64,000 nt of DNA from Chloroflexota bacterium (GTDB taxonomy: Bacteria; Chloroflexota; Limnocylindria; Limnocylindrales; CSP1-4), in contig CANJLL010000002.1 of NCBI GenBank assembly GCA_947475545.1, positions 366,203-430,202 of the forward strand, given 5' to 3'. The notes under the pieces were generated by a model. It was not told the origin of the DNA, made no database searches, and saw only the letters and a program-made list of their open reading frames with translations. Position 1 is the stretch's first letter; each line of letters begins with the position of its first letter. Positions 35,414 through 43,814 of this stretch are shown here, piece by piece. The translations under genes were made by a program, and so were the position numbers.

Positions 35414-36693
35414 TGGGCCGCGGCCCGCGCGGCTGGGTGGGCAGCGTCCGGAACGAGCGCCTGGCGCTGATGGTGCAGATGGCGGTGGCCTTCCTCGCGA
35501 TCACCACGATGGCCGGCACCCGGCCCACCACCACCTATCGCGCACTGGACCTTGGCGCCAGCAGCTACGAGGTGGGCCTGGTCCAGTCCGCCTACTCCAT
35601 CGTGCCCGCGATCACCGCGGTGCTGATCGGGCGCTGGGTTGACCGCTTCGGCGAGGTGTTCCTGTACTCCGGGTCGCTGGCCATCCTGGCACTCGGCTCC
35701 TTCATCTCCGCGCTGGCGGAGAGCCTGCCGATCCTGGCGGTGGGGCAGGCGTGCATCGGCTTTGGCACCATCGCGATGCTGGTCGCGGGACAGGCGCTGA
35801 TCGCCAACCGGAGCCGCCCCGAGGACCTGAACCGCCACTACGGCACGTACAGCGCGTTCCTCTCCCTGGGACAGCTGGTCGGCCCGTCGGCCGCGGCCCT
35901 GATCATGGCGACGCCGGGGCTGGCCGCCTCCCCCGAGGCGCCGGCGTTCGCGGCCCTGGGCCTCACCAGCCTGGCCGCGGCGGGCCTGATCCTGCTGGTG
36001 CCGCACACGAGGTCTACGGCCAAGGAGCGGAGCGCGGCTCCGGGCGGCTCGTTTCGCACGGTCGTGGCCCGCATCCTGCGGCGGCCCGGGATGCTGGGGG
36101 CCATGTTCATCAGCATCGTGGTGCTGTCCGCCATCGACATCATCCTGGCCTACCTCCCGATCCTGGGCGAGGTCAAGGGGATCCCGGTCCAGGTGGTGGG
36201 CCTGCTGCTGTCGGTTCGCGCGGCGACCACGCTGGTCTCGCGGCTGTTCATGGACCGGCTGCTGAAGCGCCTGGGCTGGGTCCCGCTCCTCGCCGGCAGC
36301 CTGGCCATCGCGGCCGGGGCCCTGATCGTCCTGCCGCTGTCGGGAGACGCGGTCGTGCTGGTGGTCGTGATCGGGATCTTTGGCTTTGGCCTGGGCTTTG
36401 GGCAACCCATGGCGGTGGCGTTCGTGGCCAGCCGGGCGACGAAGGCGGATCGGGCCACCACGATGGGGGTTCGCCTGACGGCCAACCGGGCCTCGCTCCT
36501 GTTCGTGCCGGCGGCGATGGGGCTGGTCGCCGGCTCGGCGGGCGTGGACACGGTCTTCTGGATCCTGGCGGGGATCATGGCCATGGGCTCCATCGTGGCC
36601 GCCCGGTCCGGGATCGACGCGGCGGACGGGGCCGCCGATGGGCGAGGGGCCGCCTCACCCGGAGCGGGGGACGCCGGAGGCGCACGGGCGTAG
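35413..36693 (+). CDS. MFS transporter, paralogue 3 of 3
   Basis: 426 residues. Motifs parallel those of copies 1 and 2 (AGTRPTTTYRALDLGA, GRWVDRFGEVFLY, RILRRPGMLGAMF, QPMAVAFVASRATKADRATT). It ends in an Ala/Gly/Asp-rich cytoplasmic tail of about 30 residues. It is coupled to copy 2 by a one-base overlap. The array is most simply explained by tandem duplication followed by divergence. Confidence 0.9.
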   Translation: MGRGPRGWVGSVRNERLALMVQMAVAFLAITTMAGTRPTTTYRALDLGASSYEVGLVQSAYSIVPAITAVLIGRWVDRFGEVFLYSGSLAILALGSFISALAESLPILAVGQACIGFGTIAMLVAGQALIANRSRPEDLNRHYGTYSAFLSLGQLVGPSAAALIMATPGLAASPEAPAFAALGLTSLAAAGLILLVPHTRSTAKERSAAPGGSFRTVVARILRRPGMLGAMFISIVVLSAIDIILAYLPILGEVKGIPVQVVGLLLSVRAATTLVSRLFMDRLLKRLGWVPLLAGSLAIAAGALIVLPLSGDAVVLVVVIGIFGFGLGFGQPMAVAFVASRATKADRATTMGVRLTANRASLLFVPAAMGLVAGSAGVDTVFWILAGIMAMGSIVAARSGIDAADGAADGRGAASPGAGDAGGARA

Positions 36694-36823
36694 GTCCCCG
36701 AGCCAGGCTGCCGCACAGCGCGCCGCGCTCCCGTGGCCGTCACCGGCCGGGGCGCCGCGTGGCCGGTGACGCCGGGATCAACCGACGCGGAACCCGGCTG
36801 AGGCGTCGCACCGCGCGGTTCAG

Positions 36824-36886
36824 ACCAAGGTCCGAGCGAGGCCGCACCCAAGGTCCATTGGCGCAGGCGAGACCCGGGCCCAGCAT
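36824..36886 (+). promoter_or_regulatory. Promoter with double AGGTCC activator-like site (site A)
   Basis: Two AGGTCC words 23 nt apart (36828 and 36851) end in the block AGGTCCATTGGCGCA. TTGGCG (36858-36863) can serve as -35, with CAGCAT (36881-36886) 17 nt downstream as -10. The block ends exactly 125 nt before the GTG at 36990. The same arrangement is found at 39711-39772. Tandem sites two helical turns apart, abutting the -35, fit a NarL-type activator; the regulator encoded at 37547-38200 is the obvious candidate. Confidence 0.55.
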
Positions 36887-36989
36887 CGCCTCACCAACCA
36901 CGCCACCAGGCTGCATCGTCCCGCCGCTCCCCGTCCCAGAAGACGGAGCGCCAGGCACCGACCAGTGGAAGCCAGTCGAAAGGAACACC

Positions 36990-37397
36990 GTGCGACGTCG
37001 ATCGATCCGCAAGAACCTCATCCTGGTCGCCGGCCTGGTGACGCTGGTGCTGGCACTCAGCGTGCCGGCGGTCTACGCCAGCGGCGGCACCAGCGGCGGT
37101 GGTGGCACCAGCGGCGGTGGCACGAGCACCGGTGGCGGCGGCAGCACGAGCAGCGTGGACACCGTCAAGGTCAGCAAGTGCTTCTTCCAGAACGGGTACG
37201 TCCTGCTCAACGCCAGCAGCTCCGACTCCGGCGCCCGCGTCTATGCGTACCTCCCCTCCGGCCGCCTCCTCGGCGAGGTGCTCAACGGTCGATACGGCGG
37301 CACCATCTGGTACGTCGGCGCGGATCCCGGCAGCATCATCTTCAGGAGCAGCTCCGGCGGCACCACCACGGCGCCGACCACACCGGGCGTGATCTAG
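36990..37397 (+). CDS. Small exported Gly/Ser/Thr-rich protein, unknown
   Basis: 135 residues from a GTG at 36990 with AAAGGA 5-6 nt upstream. Signal peptide: basic MRRRSIRKN, a hydrophobic core and a VYAS cleavage region near residue 30. A glycine/serine/threonine linker (about residues 31-55) follows, then a small beta-rich domain with one Cys (VSKCFFQNGYVLLNASSSD). The C-terminal segment ends in a Thr/Pro tail. Not recognised as a known family; the single Cys is odd for an exported protein. It is followed by a strong terminator and shares its promoter design with the gene at 39876. Confidence 0.7.
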   Translation: MRRRSIRKNLILVAGLVTLVLALSVPAVYASGGTSGGGGTSGGGTSTGGGGSTSSVDTVKVSKCFFQNGYVLLNASSSDSGARVYAYLPSGRLLGEVLNGRYGGTIWYVGADPGSIIFRSSSGGTTTAPTTPGVI

Positions 37398-37413
37398 CAC
37401 CAACCCTGGCATG

Positions 37414-37446
37414 GAGCCCTCGACCGCATCCCGCGGTCGGGGGCTC
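37414..37446 (+). terminator. Rho-independent terminator
   Basis: 14-bp stem (37414-37427 with 37433-37446, one G.U pair) and a 5-nt loop, followed by TTCTCC, 17 nt after the stop of the small exported protein. Confidence 0.8.
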
Positions 37447-37527
37447 TTCTCCATCGGCGCGGTGACGTCGTCGTGACCGATCGAATGCGCCGGGCGGAAG
37501 CGGGGATGCGCCACCGGCACCCAGGCC

Positions 37528-37567
37528 CACCACCCCGGGTTTCGACCTAGTCAGACCCGGGGTGGTG
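37528..37567 (-). terminator. Hairpin between convergent genes, containing the regulator's stop codon
   Basis: Perfect 13-bp arms CACCACCCCGGGT (37528-37540) and ACCCGGGGTGGTG (37555-37567) with a 14-nt loop. The loop holds the TAG of the response regulator and the 3' arm encodes its last residues. No clear U-tract; may still limit read-through from either side. Confidence 0.5.
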
Positions 37568-38200
37568 CCCCAGCCCCGCCTTGTACCCGATGAGTGCGGC
37601 CTCCACCCGGCTCCGCGCCCCCAGCTTCTCGAGCACCGCAGTCATGTAGTGCTTCACCGTCTTCTCGGCAAGCCCCAGGCGCTCCCCGATCTCGGCGTTG
37701 CCCAGCCCCTCGGCGACCAGCGCGAGCACCGCCCGCTCCCGGGCCGAGAGGTCGGCGAGCGGGTCCGGGGCCACTCCAGCGGGAGCGGGCCGCTGGAGCG
37801 CCGCCAGGGCGAGCCGGGAGCTGAGGTAGACCTCCCCGCCGGCAACCTGGCGGAGGATGGTGACCAGCTCCCGCCCGGCGATCCCCTTGAGGACATAGCC
37901 CGACGCGCCGGCGGCGAGGGCGGCCCGAAGGTCGTCCTCGTCCTCTGAGACCGTCAGCATCACGACCCGGGTGGCGGGGCTGGCCGCGGTCACCGCCGCC
38001 GCCGCGGCGATCCCGCCACCGGGCATGTTCACGTCGAACAGCGCGAGATCGGGCGCGTGCTCCGTGACGAGCCGGATCGCGTCGCGGGCCAGGGCCGCAA
38101 CTCCGACAACATCGAAGCCCGCGGACTGCAGCGTTCCCACGACGCCATCCCGGTAGAGAGGGTGGTCGTCTGCAACGACGATCCGGAGTCCCTCGTTCAT
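37547..38200 (-). CDS. Response regulator, NarL/FixJ (LuxR-HTH) family
   Basis: 217 residues. Receiver domain with acidic pair DD at 11-12, phospho-acceptor D56 in LALFDVNMPGG, conserved Thr in MLTVSE and Lys in YVLKG. The C-terminal LuxR-type HTH has LSARERAVLALVAEGLGNAEIGERL and TVKHYMTAVLEKLGARSRVEA. The ATG overlaps the kinase stop by 4 nt, so both are co-expressed in 1:1 order kinase-regulator. Likely targets are the AGGTCC double sites at 36824 and 39711. Confidence 0.95.
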   Translation of the reverse strand: MNEGLRIVVADDHPLYRDGVVGTLQSAGFDVVGVAALARDAIRLVTEHAPDLALFDVNMPGGGIAAAAAVTAASPATRVVMLTVSEDEDDLRAALAAGASGYVLKGIAGRELVTILRQVAGGEVYLSSRLALAALQRPAPAGVAPDPLADLSARERAVLALVAEGLGNAEIGERLGLAEKTVKHYMTAVLEKLGARSRVEAALIGYKAGLGHHPGSD

Positions 38201-39690
38201 GACGCGCCTCCCTGCCCAGGTCCCGTGGCGGCTGTGGCTGTCGCACCCAGGCCGCCCAGCGCCTCTCCCGCGTCCGCGACCACCTCGAGGGGCAGGGTCA
38301 GGCGGACCGAGGTTCCCGGCGGGTCGGAGCGCGGGCCGATCCAGAAGGTACCGCCGAGCAGCTCCGCGCGCTCGCGCATGCCGGCCACGCCGAGGGCGCC
38401 CGCGCGGATGGCGTCCAGGTCGATGCCCGGGCCGCGGTCACGGATCTCCAGCGCCAGGTCCGTGCTGGTCGCGCCAAGATCGATCGCCACCTCGGACCCC
38501 CTGGCGTGCCGGCGGGCGTTCGAGAGCGCCTCCTGGAGGACGCGGTAGACGGCGATCTTGGTGACCACCGGGACGTCGGGCGGCAGCGATCCAAGGGCCA
38601 GGATGGGCCGCTGACCCGTCCTGCGCTCGTGCTCACGGATGGCCCGCTCGGCGACCTCGGCCAGGGGGAGGCCGGTGAAGACCGGCGAGCGGAGACCAGC
38701 GGCGATGGCCCGGAGGTCCTCCATGGCGCCCGACACCGCGTCGGAGACGCCGGTCTGGTCGCCCACTTCTTCGAGCCGCAGGAGCGCCAGGGCCAGGGCC
38801 TGGGCCGGCCCGTCGTGGAGGTCGCTGCCGATCCGCCGGAGGCCGGCCTCGTTGAGGGCCGTGGTCCGCTCCGCCGCCAGGCGCAGCCGCTGGTGGAGCC
38901 GCTCGTTCTGGTCGAGCGCTTCCGAGAGCCGGGCGATCCGGTCACGGAGGGCCGAATGCTGGCGGATGATCGTGTCGCTCCCGCGCTTGACGATGCCCAC
39001 CAGGACCAGGTAGGTCAGGGCTGCGGCGAGGGTGACCACCGCCCAGGACATGAACCGCACCGATGCCACCTCGGCGTCGATCTCGTCGGGCAGCTGGTAG
39101 AACTCCGCCACCGCGATCACCCGGCCGCCTCCCCGCTCACGGACCGGAACGTAGGTTTCGACGAGCCGCGACCAGCGCCGGCGCTCCTCCGCATTCTCGG
39201 GGCCGCTGAGATCGCTGAGGTCGGACGAGACCTGGCCCGAGAGCGCGCCGGCCAGCTCGTCGCCCGGCTCGAACCGGCGGCCGATCAGGGTCCGGTTGGG
39301 CGAATAGACGATCACGCTGTCGGGGCTCCAGATCCGGAACGAGACGACGCGGCTCCCCAGCTCCGTGCCCTCGATCAGGTGGTCGAGCGCGTCCACGTTG
39401 GCCAGCGTGAGCGAGGTTCCGGTCGCCAGCCCCGCGATCTCCGGCTCCACGAAGCTCTCGATGTAGAGGGCGGTGACCGACTGGGTCCGGTCGAGCACGC
39501 TCCGCTCCACCTGGAATCCCACGAAGGCCGCGACGGCGACGCTGGCCAGCAGGACCATGATCAGGCTGGCCGTCAGGTAGAGCGTCGCGAGCGAGACGCC
39601 CCCGGCCGCCGGCGCCAGGTCCGCCCCAGGCTCGGCCGCCTCTCGCCGGTCACCCGCCGGCCAGGGTCGAGCGTCCGTCCTCTTCGCCAA
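38197..39690 (-). CDS. Membrane sensor histidine kinase, NarL-partner (HisKA_3) type
   Basis: 497 residues from a TTG at 39690, chosen because GGAGGG lies 5 nt upstream. The cytoplasmic N-terminal tail is followed by TM1 (about 34-58), an extracellular sensor of about 170 residues with QVERSVLDRTQSVTALYIES and many acidic residues, then TM2 (about 227-250). A dimerisation helix carries the phospho-His in RIGSDLHDGPAQ near 291. The ATPase domain has N-box EALSNARRHARG, G1 DRGPGID and G2 GALGVAGMRERAELLGG. The ligand is unknown. It is divergent from the exported DUF11-like protein. Confidence 0.93.
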   Translation of the reverse strand: MAKRTDARPWPAGDRREAAEPGADLAPAAGGVSLATLYLTASLIMVLLASVAVAAFVGFQVERSVLDRTQSVTALYIESFVEPEIAGLATGTSLTLANVDALDHLIEGTELGSRVVSFRIWSPDSVIVYSPNRTLIGRRFEPGDELAGALSGQVSSDLSDLSGPENAEERRRWSRLVETYVPVRERGGGRVIAVAEFYQLPDEIDAEVASVRFMSWAVVTLAAALTYLVLVGIVKRGSDTIIRQHSALRDRIARLSEALDQNERLHQRLRLAAERTTALNEAGLRRIGSDLHDGPAQALALALLRLEEVGDQTGVSDAVSGAMEDLRAIAAGLRSPVFTGLPLAEVAERAIREHERRTGQRPILALGSLPPDVPVVTKIAVYRVLQEALSNARRHARGSEVAIDLGATSTDLALEIRDRGPGIDLDAIRAGALGVAGMRERAELLGGTFWIGPRSDPPGTSVRLTLPLEVVADAGEALGGLGATATAATGPGQGGAS

Positions 39691-39710
39691 CGTATCCCTC
39701 CACCCTTCGG

Positions 39711-39772
39711 ACCTTGGTCGGACAGTAGCAGGGCCTAGGTCCGTTGGCACACGGGGCACGCCCGGCGAGGAT
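39711..39772 (+). promoter_or_regulatory. Promoter with double AGGTCC-like activator site (site B)
   Basis: A TGGTCG word (39715) and an AGGTCC word (39737) lie 22 nt apart, ending in the block AGGTCCGTTGGCACA (to 39751). TTGGCA (39744-39749) as -35 and GAGGAT (39767-39772) as -10 have a 17-nt spacer. The block ends 125 nt before the ATG at 39876, the same distance as in site A. Being in the divergent gap, it could also influence the kinase gene (autoregulation). Confidence 0.55.
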
Positions 39773-39875
39773 CGATGCAGATCCGGTCCCTTGGCCGCCA
39801 CCGAGCATCGGTGCGCCGGCCAGGGTCCGGCAAGGTCGCCGACATGTGCGACAAGCAAGCAGGAGCACACAGCCC

Positions 39876-40802
39876 ATGTCGATCCTCCGCCGGCCTGTGA
39901 TCATCGCCGCGGCCGCCCTCATCCTCAGCGCCGTCGCGGGGTCCGGCGCCATGGCCGCGACCGTCCCGGCCGCCTACGACGTCCAGACGACCTACGCGAT
40001 CAGCGGCCCGCTCACGGTGGGCAGCGTCGTGAACCTCACGCTCCGTGCGACCAACGCCGGCAGCGAGGCGTACCCCTACAACGTCACGGCGCAGTTCTGG
40101 CTCACGGACGCGGTCAAGCGCTCGAACCCGCCGGCCAGCCTCCTGTGCGAGGCGTACCGCGGGACCCACGGCGGCTCAACGGTCTACCGCGACTACTGCC
40201 ACAGCACGATGGTGGGCCCCATCCCGGCCGGCGGTTCCATCGAGATCGTCCTGCCCGTGAAGCTGATCACGGCCGGCGACACGAACTCGCTGGCCGAGAC
40301 CACGTCGGGTGAGCCGTTCACCGACCCGTGCTGCATCGGTGTCTTCTACCCGAACCTGGTCAGGGTCCTGTTGCCCATCCACATCGACCCGGCGCCGGCC
40401 GCCGGTGGTGGCGGCGGTGTCGGGACGACCACGGGCACGCCCGACCTGCAGACGACGGCCAAGGCCACCACGGGCTCGCCCGCGGCCGGCAGCGCCTTCG
40501 GCGAGACCTTCACCGTCAAGAACAGCGGCAAGGGCGGCGCGACGGGCGTGACCTTCTCCGCCGCGGTGCCCGCCGGCGTCGTGATCTCCAACGTGCAGGG
40601 CTCGTCGATCTGCACGGTGAGCGGCCAGCTCGTCTCGTGCACGGTCGCCGACCTGGCGCCCGGCGCGTCCACCTTCATTCAACTGGACCTGGTCGCGCCG
40701 TCGACCGCCGGATCGCTCACCACGAGCGGGACCTTCGGGACCGGCAATGGCGACAGCAACCCGGCCAATGACGCGGCGGCCGTGACGGTCACCGTCAAGT
40801 AG
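39876..40802 (+). CDS. Exported protein with DUF11-like beta domains
   Basis: 308 residues. Signal peptide with a hydrophobic core (VIIAAAALILSAVAGSG) and AMAA cleavage near residue 28. The first domain (about 30-185) starts YDVQTTYAISGPLTVGS and has several Cys in pairs (including DPCCIG). A Gly-rich hinge follows. The second domain has the DUF11/CARDB pattern DLQTTAKATTGSPAAGSAFG, a GVTFSAAVPAGVVIS-like strand and VSCTVADLAPGAS, ending in NPANDAAAVTVTVK. Such repeats are common in surface or secreted adhesive proteins. It lies under promoter site B, next to the sensor kinase. Confidence 0.75.
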   Translation: MSILRRPVIIAAAALILSAVAGSGAMAATVPAAYDVQTTYAISGPLTVGSVVNLTLRATNAGSEAYPYNVTAQFWLTDAVKRSNPPASLLCEAYRGTHGGSTVYRDYCHSTMVGPIPAGGSIEIVLPVKLITAGDTNSLAETTSGEPFTDPCCIGVFYPNLVRVLLPIHIDPAPAAGGGGGVGTTTGTPDLQTTAKATTGSPAAGSAFGETFTVKNSGKGGATGVTFSAAVPAGVVISNVQGSSICTVSGQLVSCTVADLAPGASTFIQLDLVAPSTAGSLTTSGTFGTGNGDSNPANDAAAVTVTVK

Positions 40803-40880
40803 GACCAACAGCCCGACCGCCCGACCGTGCAATCACCACGGACGGGCCGCCGGGACACACCACTCGAGAGGAATAACTCC

Positions 40881-41735
40881 ATGATCAGCCCACTCGCCTG
40901 GCGCTCCACGCGCGCCCTCGGCATTGCCGCCATCGCCCTGTCGGTAATGGTCCCAGCCACGTTCGCCAGGGGTGGCGGCGGCACCACGACCCCGCCGCCA
41001 CCGTCCGTGAGCATCCTGCCCACGACCGCCCCCGCGCCGGGCGTCCTGCACCGGGAGTCATTCGGCATGGCGGACGGGTATCGCCCGGCCGGCGGCAAGG
41101 GCGACCTGAAGGCCGTCCCGCTCCACACGACCCTCGGTGGGTTCTGGATGGAGTACCCGGGCACGAAGAACAGCCAGTGGCTCACCCCCAACGCCAACCA
41201 GACGTGGAAGTTCGCGGCATGCAGCGATGATCCGTGGGAGATGGCGTCGCCGCTCCAGGCCGTCGGCAACGGCTGCATCGTGTCGGAGTGGTTCGACCCG
41301 GTCACCTCGTACCCCACCGCCCTCCAGCCGTTCGTCGCCCCAGCGACCGACTATGAGCTGAGCATGGACGGCTACCCGGCCCCCATCCCCGGCGGCTACA
41401 TCGGCCTGGGCTTCACCGGATCGGGCGCCACCGTCAGCAACCTCGCCACCTCGGGCGCGCTCTGGCTTCGCGTCACGCTCCCCGTGCCCGACGCCACCGT
41501 CCCGCTCAGCTACGAGCTGCGGACAGGCGGCATGACCGGCGCCATCCTCGCGTCGGGCCAGATGGGCTACGCGGGCTTCAACCGGATGGCGCTCCGCTAC
41601 TCGCCGGCCACCTCCACGGTCACACTGACCATCGACGGGACCCTGATCGGCAGCTACGCGGCACCAATGGCCCCGCCCAAGTACGTCGCCTTCGAAGGTG
41701 TCGGCGTCATGGACAACTTCGTCGTTCGCCAGTAG
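40881..41735 (+). CDS. Exported protein of unknown function
   Basis: 284 residues; GAGAGGAATAACTCC precedes the ATG. Signal peptide at the N-terminus (GIAAIALSVMVPATFARG), then a Thr/Pro spacer (TTTPPPPSVSILP). The large beta-rich domain is Gly/Pro/aromatic-rich, with WMEYPGTKNSQWLTPNANQ and a C-terminal lectin/laminin-G-like run TVTLTIDGTLIGSYAAP, VAFEGVGVMDNFVV. This suggests a concanavalin-like jelly roll; not a firm assignment. It follows the DUF11-like gene after 78 nt, possibly in one transcript. Confidence 0.65.
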   Translation: MISPLAWRSTRALGIAAIALSVMVPATFARGGGGTTTPPPPSVSILPTTAPAPGVLHRESFGMADGYRPAGGKGDLKAVPLHTTLGGFWMEYPGTKNSQWLTPNANQTWKFAACSDDPWEMASPLQAVGNGCIVSEWFDPVTSYPTALQPFVAPATDYELSMDGYPAPIPGGYIGLGFTGSGATVSNLATSGALWLRVTLPVPDATVPLSYELRTGGMTGAILASGQMGYAGFNRMALRYSPATSTVTLTIDGTLIGSYAAPMAPPKYVAFEGVGVMDNFVVRQ

Positions 41736-41748
41736 CCGCGTCCCTGAC

Positions 41749-42432
41749 ATGCGGGCGATGCCTGCGCCACGGCTGGTCCGATCCCTCGGCGCGGCATTGC
41801 TCGTGATCCTCGTGGCGGCGCTCCTTCCGGGAGCCGCCGCCGCGATCCTTCCCCATCCGCCGGCGACGGGTGCGCCGTCCGCGGCAGGCACCCAGGCCGG
41901 CAGCGCCGCGCCCAGGAGCGTGGCGTGGACCAGCCTCGGCGACCAACCACCCGCCGCCGACGGCACCGGCTACACGGTGTCTGGGCTCCAGGCCGACGGC
42001 TACACGTCCCGGCTGGGCGAGCGGTTCGTGGCCCAGGCCTCGGGTCGCGTCGGCAGTGCCCGCCTGGCGGTCCACCAGTTCGGGGCGGGCGGCGACGGCA
42101 CCTTCACGATCCGGCTCTTCGCCGACGACGACGCGGCGCCCGGGCAACCCGGGCAACCCGGGCAACCCGGGACCGTGCTGGCGTCGGCGATCGGCGAGGC
42201 GCCACGCAGTGAAGATCCCGCGACCCAGCCCACCCTCGTCGCGTTGCCCGACGGCGCGTCGCTCGTCGCCGGGCGGGTCTACTGGCTGGTGATCGAGCCG
42301 TCGCCCCTGACGAGGCTGGCATGGACGGTCAACCAGGCCGGCTCGACGGGCTCCCACCTGGCTGCCGATCCATGGCAGGTGCGGATCACCAGCCAACCCC
42401 AGGCGGCCTTCGAGATCGTCGTCAGGCCCTGA
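41749..42432 (+). CDS. Exported protein of unknown function
   Basis: 227 residues from the ATG at 41749 (an ATG at 41758 is equally possible). Signal peptide with core LGAALLVILVAALLPGAAAA. The mature part is beta-rich and reads like a carbohydrate-binding or discoidin-like wall-associated module (GERFVAQASGRVGSARLAVH, FTIRLFADD). A surface loop contains three GQP tripeptides encoded by a 9-bp direct repeat (42141-42167). The protein begins 13 nt after the previous stop, so the three exported proteins likely form an operon. Confidence 0.6.
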   Translation: MRAMPAPRLVRSLGAALLVILVAALLPGAAAAILPHPPATGAPSAAGTQAGSAAPRSVAWTSLGDQPPAADGTGYTVSGLQADGYTSRLGERFVAQASGRVGSARLAVHQFGAGGDGTFTIRLFADDDAAPGQPGQPGQPGTVLASAIGEAPRSEDPATQPTLVALPDGASLVAGRVYWLVIEPSPLTRLAWTVNQAGSTGSHLAADPWQVRITSQPQAAFEIVVRP

Positions 42433-42468
42433 GGCGGCAATTGCGCCCAGGGCAGCCCGAGGGTCGCC

Positions 42469-43389
42469 TCAGCGCAGCGCCGGCAGCACCCGATCCGCGA
42501 GCAGGTCCAGCCGGTGCATCGTCTCCGCCTGGGTCATCCCGGGGACGACGGGCCGGAGCAGCAGGTGCGTGGGATCCAGGCGGCGCTGGTAGTCGCGGAT
42601 GCCCTCGGTGACCGTCTCCGGCGAGCCGATGATGGCGGGCGGCCAGCCGGGCCTCGCCGGGTCCACCTGGCCGAGCCGCGCGGCATCGGCCCACGCCGCC
42701 TCGTCGGTCTCGGCGATGTGGACCCAGACGCCGATGGGCAGGTCGGCGCGCGGGGCACCCGCCGCGGTGGGCGCTGGCGGATGCGCCGCATAGCGATCCG
42801 CGAGGCCATCGAGGCCCAGCTCCGACGGGAACCACGGCAAGTTGTAGTCGCGGGCTCGGCGAAGCGCCCGGTCGCTGCTGCCGCCAATCCAGATCCGTGG
42901 CCGGGGATACGGGATGGACCACGAGAGCTTCTGGGCCGGGAGCGAGAAGTGGCGGCCGTTGAACGGACGGCCATCGCCCGCCCAGACCAGGTCCATCACG
43001 GCCATCGCCTCGTCGAAGCGGCTGGCGACGTCCTCCCGGGCGATCCCGAAGGCCTGGCGCTCGTCCGCCTGGTGACCCAGCCCCAGGCCCAGGACGAACC
43101 GACCCCCGGCGATGACGTTCATCGTGGCGGCCTGCTCCGCGACGTCCACGGGGTTGAGCAGCGGCAGCAGGACCACCGACGTGGCGATCTCCATATCGCC
43201 GGTGTCGGCCGCGAGGCGGGCCAGGAGCGGCAGCGTCTGGAGCCGCGGGCCCAGGAAGTGCTGACCGCCGCTGATCATGGCAAACCCACCGTCGCGGGCC
43301 ACGCGCACCTGGTCGCGCATGTCCCCGAAGTGCTGTTCGAACGTCACGCCCCGCCCAAACCGGGCCGTGATCCAGAGTCCCAGCTTCAC
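42469..43389 (-). CDS. LLM-class F420/flavin-dependent oxidoreductase
   Basis: 306 residues, luciferase-like TIM barrel. Seen: KLGLWITARFG at the start, ATSVVLLPLLNPVDVAEQAATM, the cofactor-loop pattern AGGRFVLGLGLGHQADER, and YPRPRIWIGGSSDRALRRA. The typical size and motifs are those of F420-dependent members of actinobacteria and Chloroflexi, but flavin use cannot be excluded. It converges with the exported-protein operon. Confidence 0.85.
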   Translation of the reverse strand: MKLGLWITARFGRGVTFEQHFGDMRDQVRVARDGGFAMISGGQHFLGPRLQTLPLLARLAADTGDMEIATSVVLLPLLNPVDVAEQAATMNVIAGGRFVLGLGLGHQADERQAFGIAREDVASRFDEAMAVMDLVWAGDGRPFNGRHFSLPAQKLSWSIPYPRPRIWIGGSSDRALRRARDYNLPWFPSELGLDGLADRYAAHPPAPTAAGAPRADLPIGVWVHIAETDEAAWADAARLGQVDPARPGWPPAIIGSPETVTEGIRDYQRRLDPTHLLLRPVVPGMTQAETMHRLDLLADRVLPALR

Positions 43390-43542
43390 TGATCCCCCCT
43401 CCCACCTGCCAGGCGGCAGTCCCGCGCAACGTCATCCAGCCTGCCCGCGGACGCCTGACCCGTATACAATCTCATCCCCATGCCCCGTCGCGCACGCGCG
43501 GGCGGAAGCGGGCGAACCCGACCAACGACAGCGAGGAACACC

Positions 43543-43773
43543 ATGGCCGAGACCCACGACTGCGCGGCCCTGCAGGCCGAGATCAACACGCTCCAGGCCG
43601 AGTTCGACGGGCTCTGGGTGAAGATGAGCACCGGCGCCGGGAACCCGGCTCGCTATCGCGAGCTGCGCCACATCCTGGAAGGCCTGCGCAAGGACTTCGC
43701 CACCAAGTGCGGCGAGCCCAGCGAGACCACCTCCCTTCCCCGCTCCATCACCGCGGACTGGTCGGCCGGCTGA
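43543..43773 (+). CDS. Small hypothetical helical protein
   Basis: 76 residues; GAGGAACACC precedes the ATG at 43543. A helical, heptad-like stretch CAALQAEINTLQAEFDGLWVKM is followed by PARYRELRHILEGLRKDF, with two Cys and no signal peptide. A TACAAT -10-like word lies at 43465-43470. It is followed after 41 nt by the dihydroorotate dehydrogenase-like gene. No function is recognised; coding is supported by the ribosome site and codon bias. Confidence 0.55.
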   Translation: MAETHDCAALQAEINTLQAEFDGLWVKMSTGAGNPARYRELRHILEGLRKDFATKCGEPSETTSLPRSITADWSAG

Positions 43774-43814
43774 CCCACTGACATCGCGCAGCGCCCCGTC
43801 CCGGGCGGCCTGAC

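Noticed and set aside
42141..42167. Three 9-bp repeats considered as an operator or recombination site
   Set aside because: They lie inside the coding region of an exported protein and keep the frame (GQP repeats), so they are a coding microrepeat.
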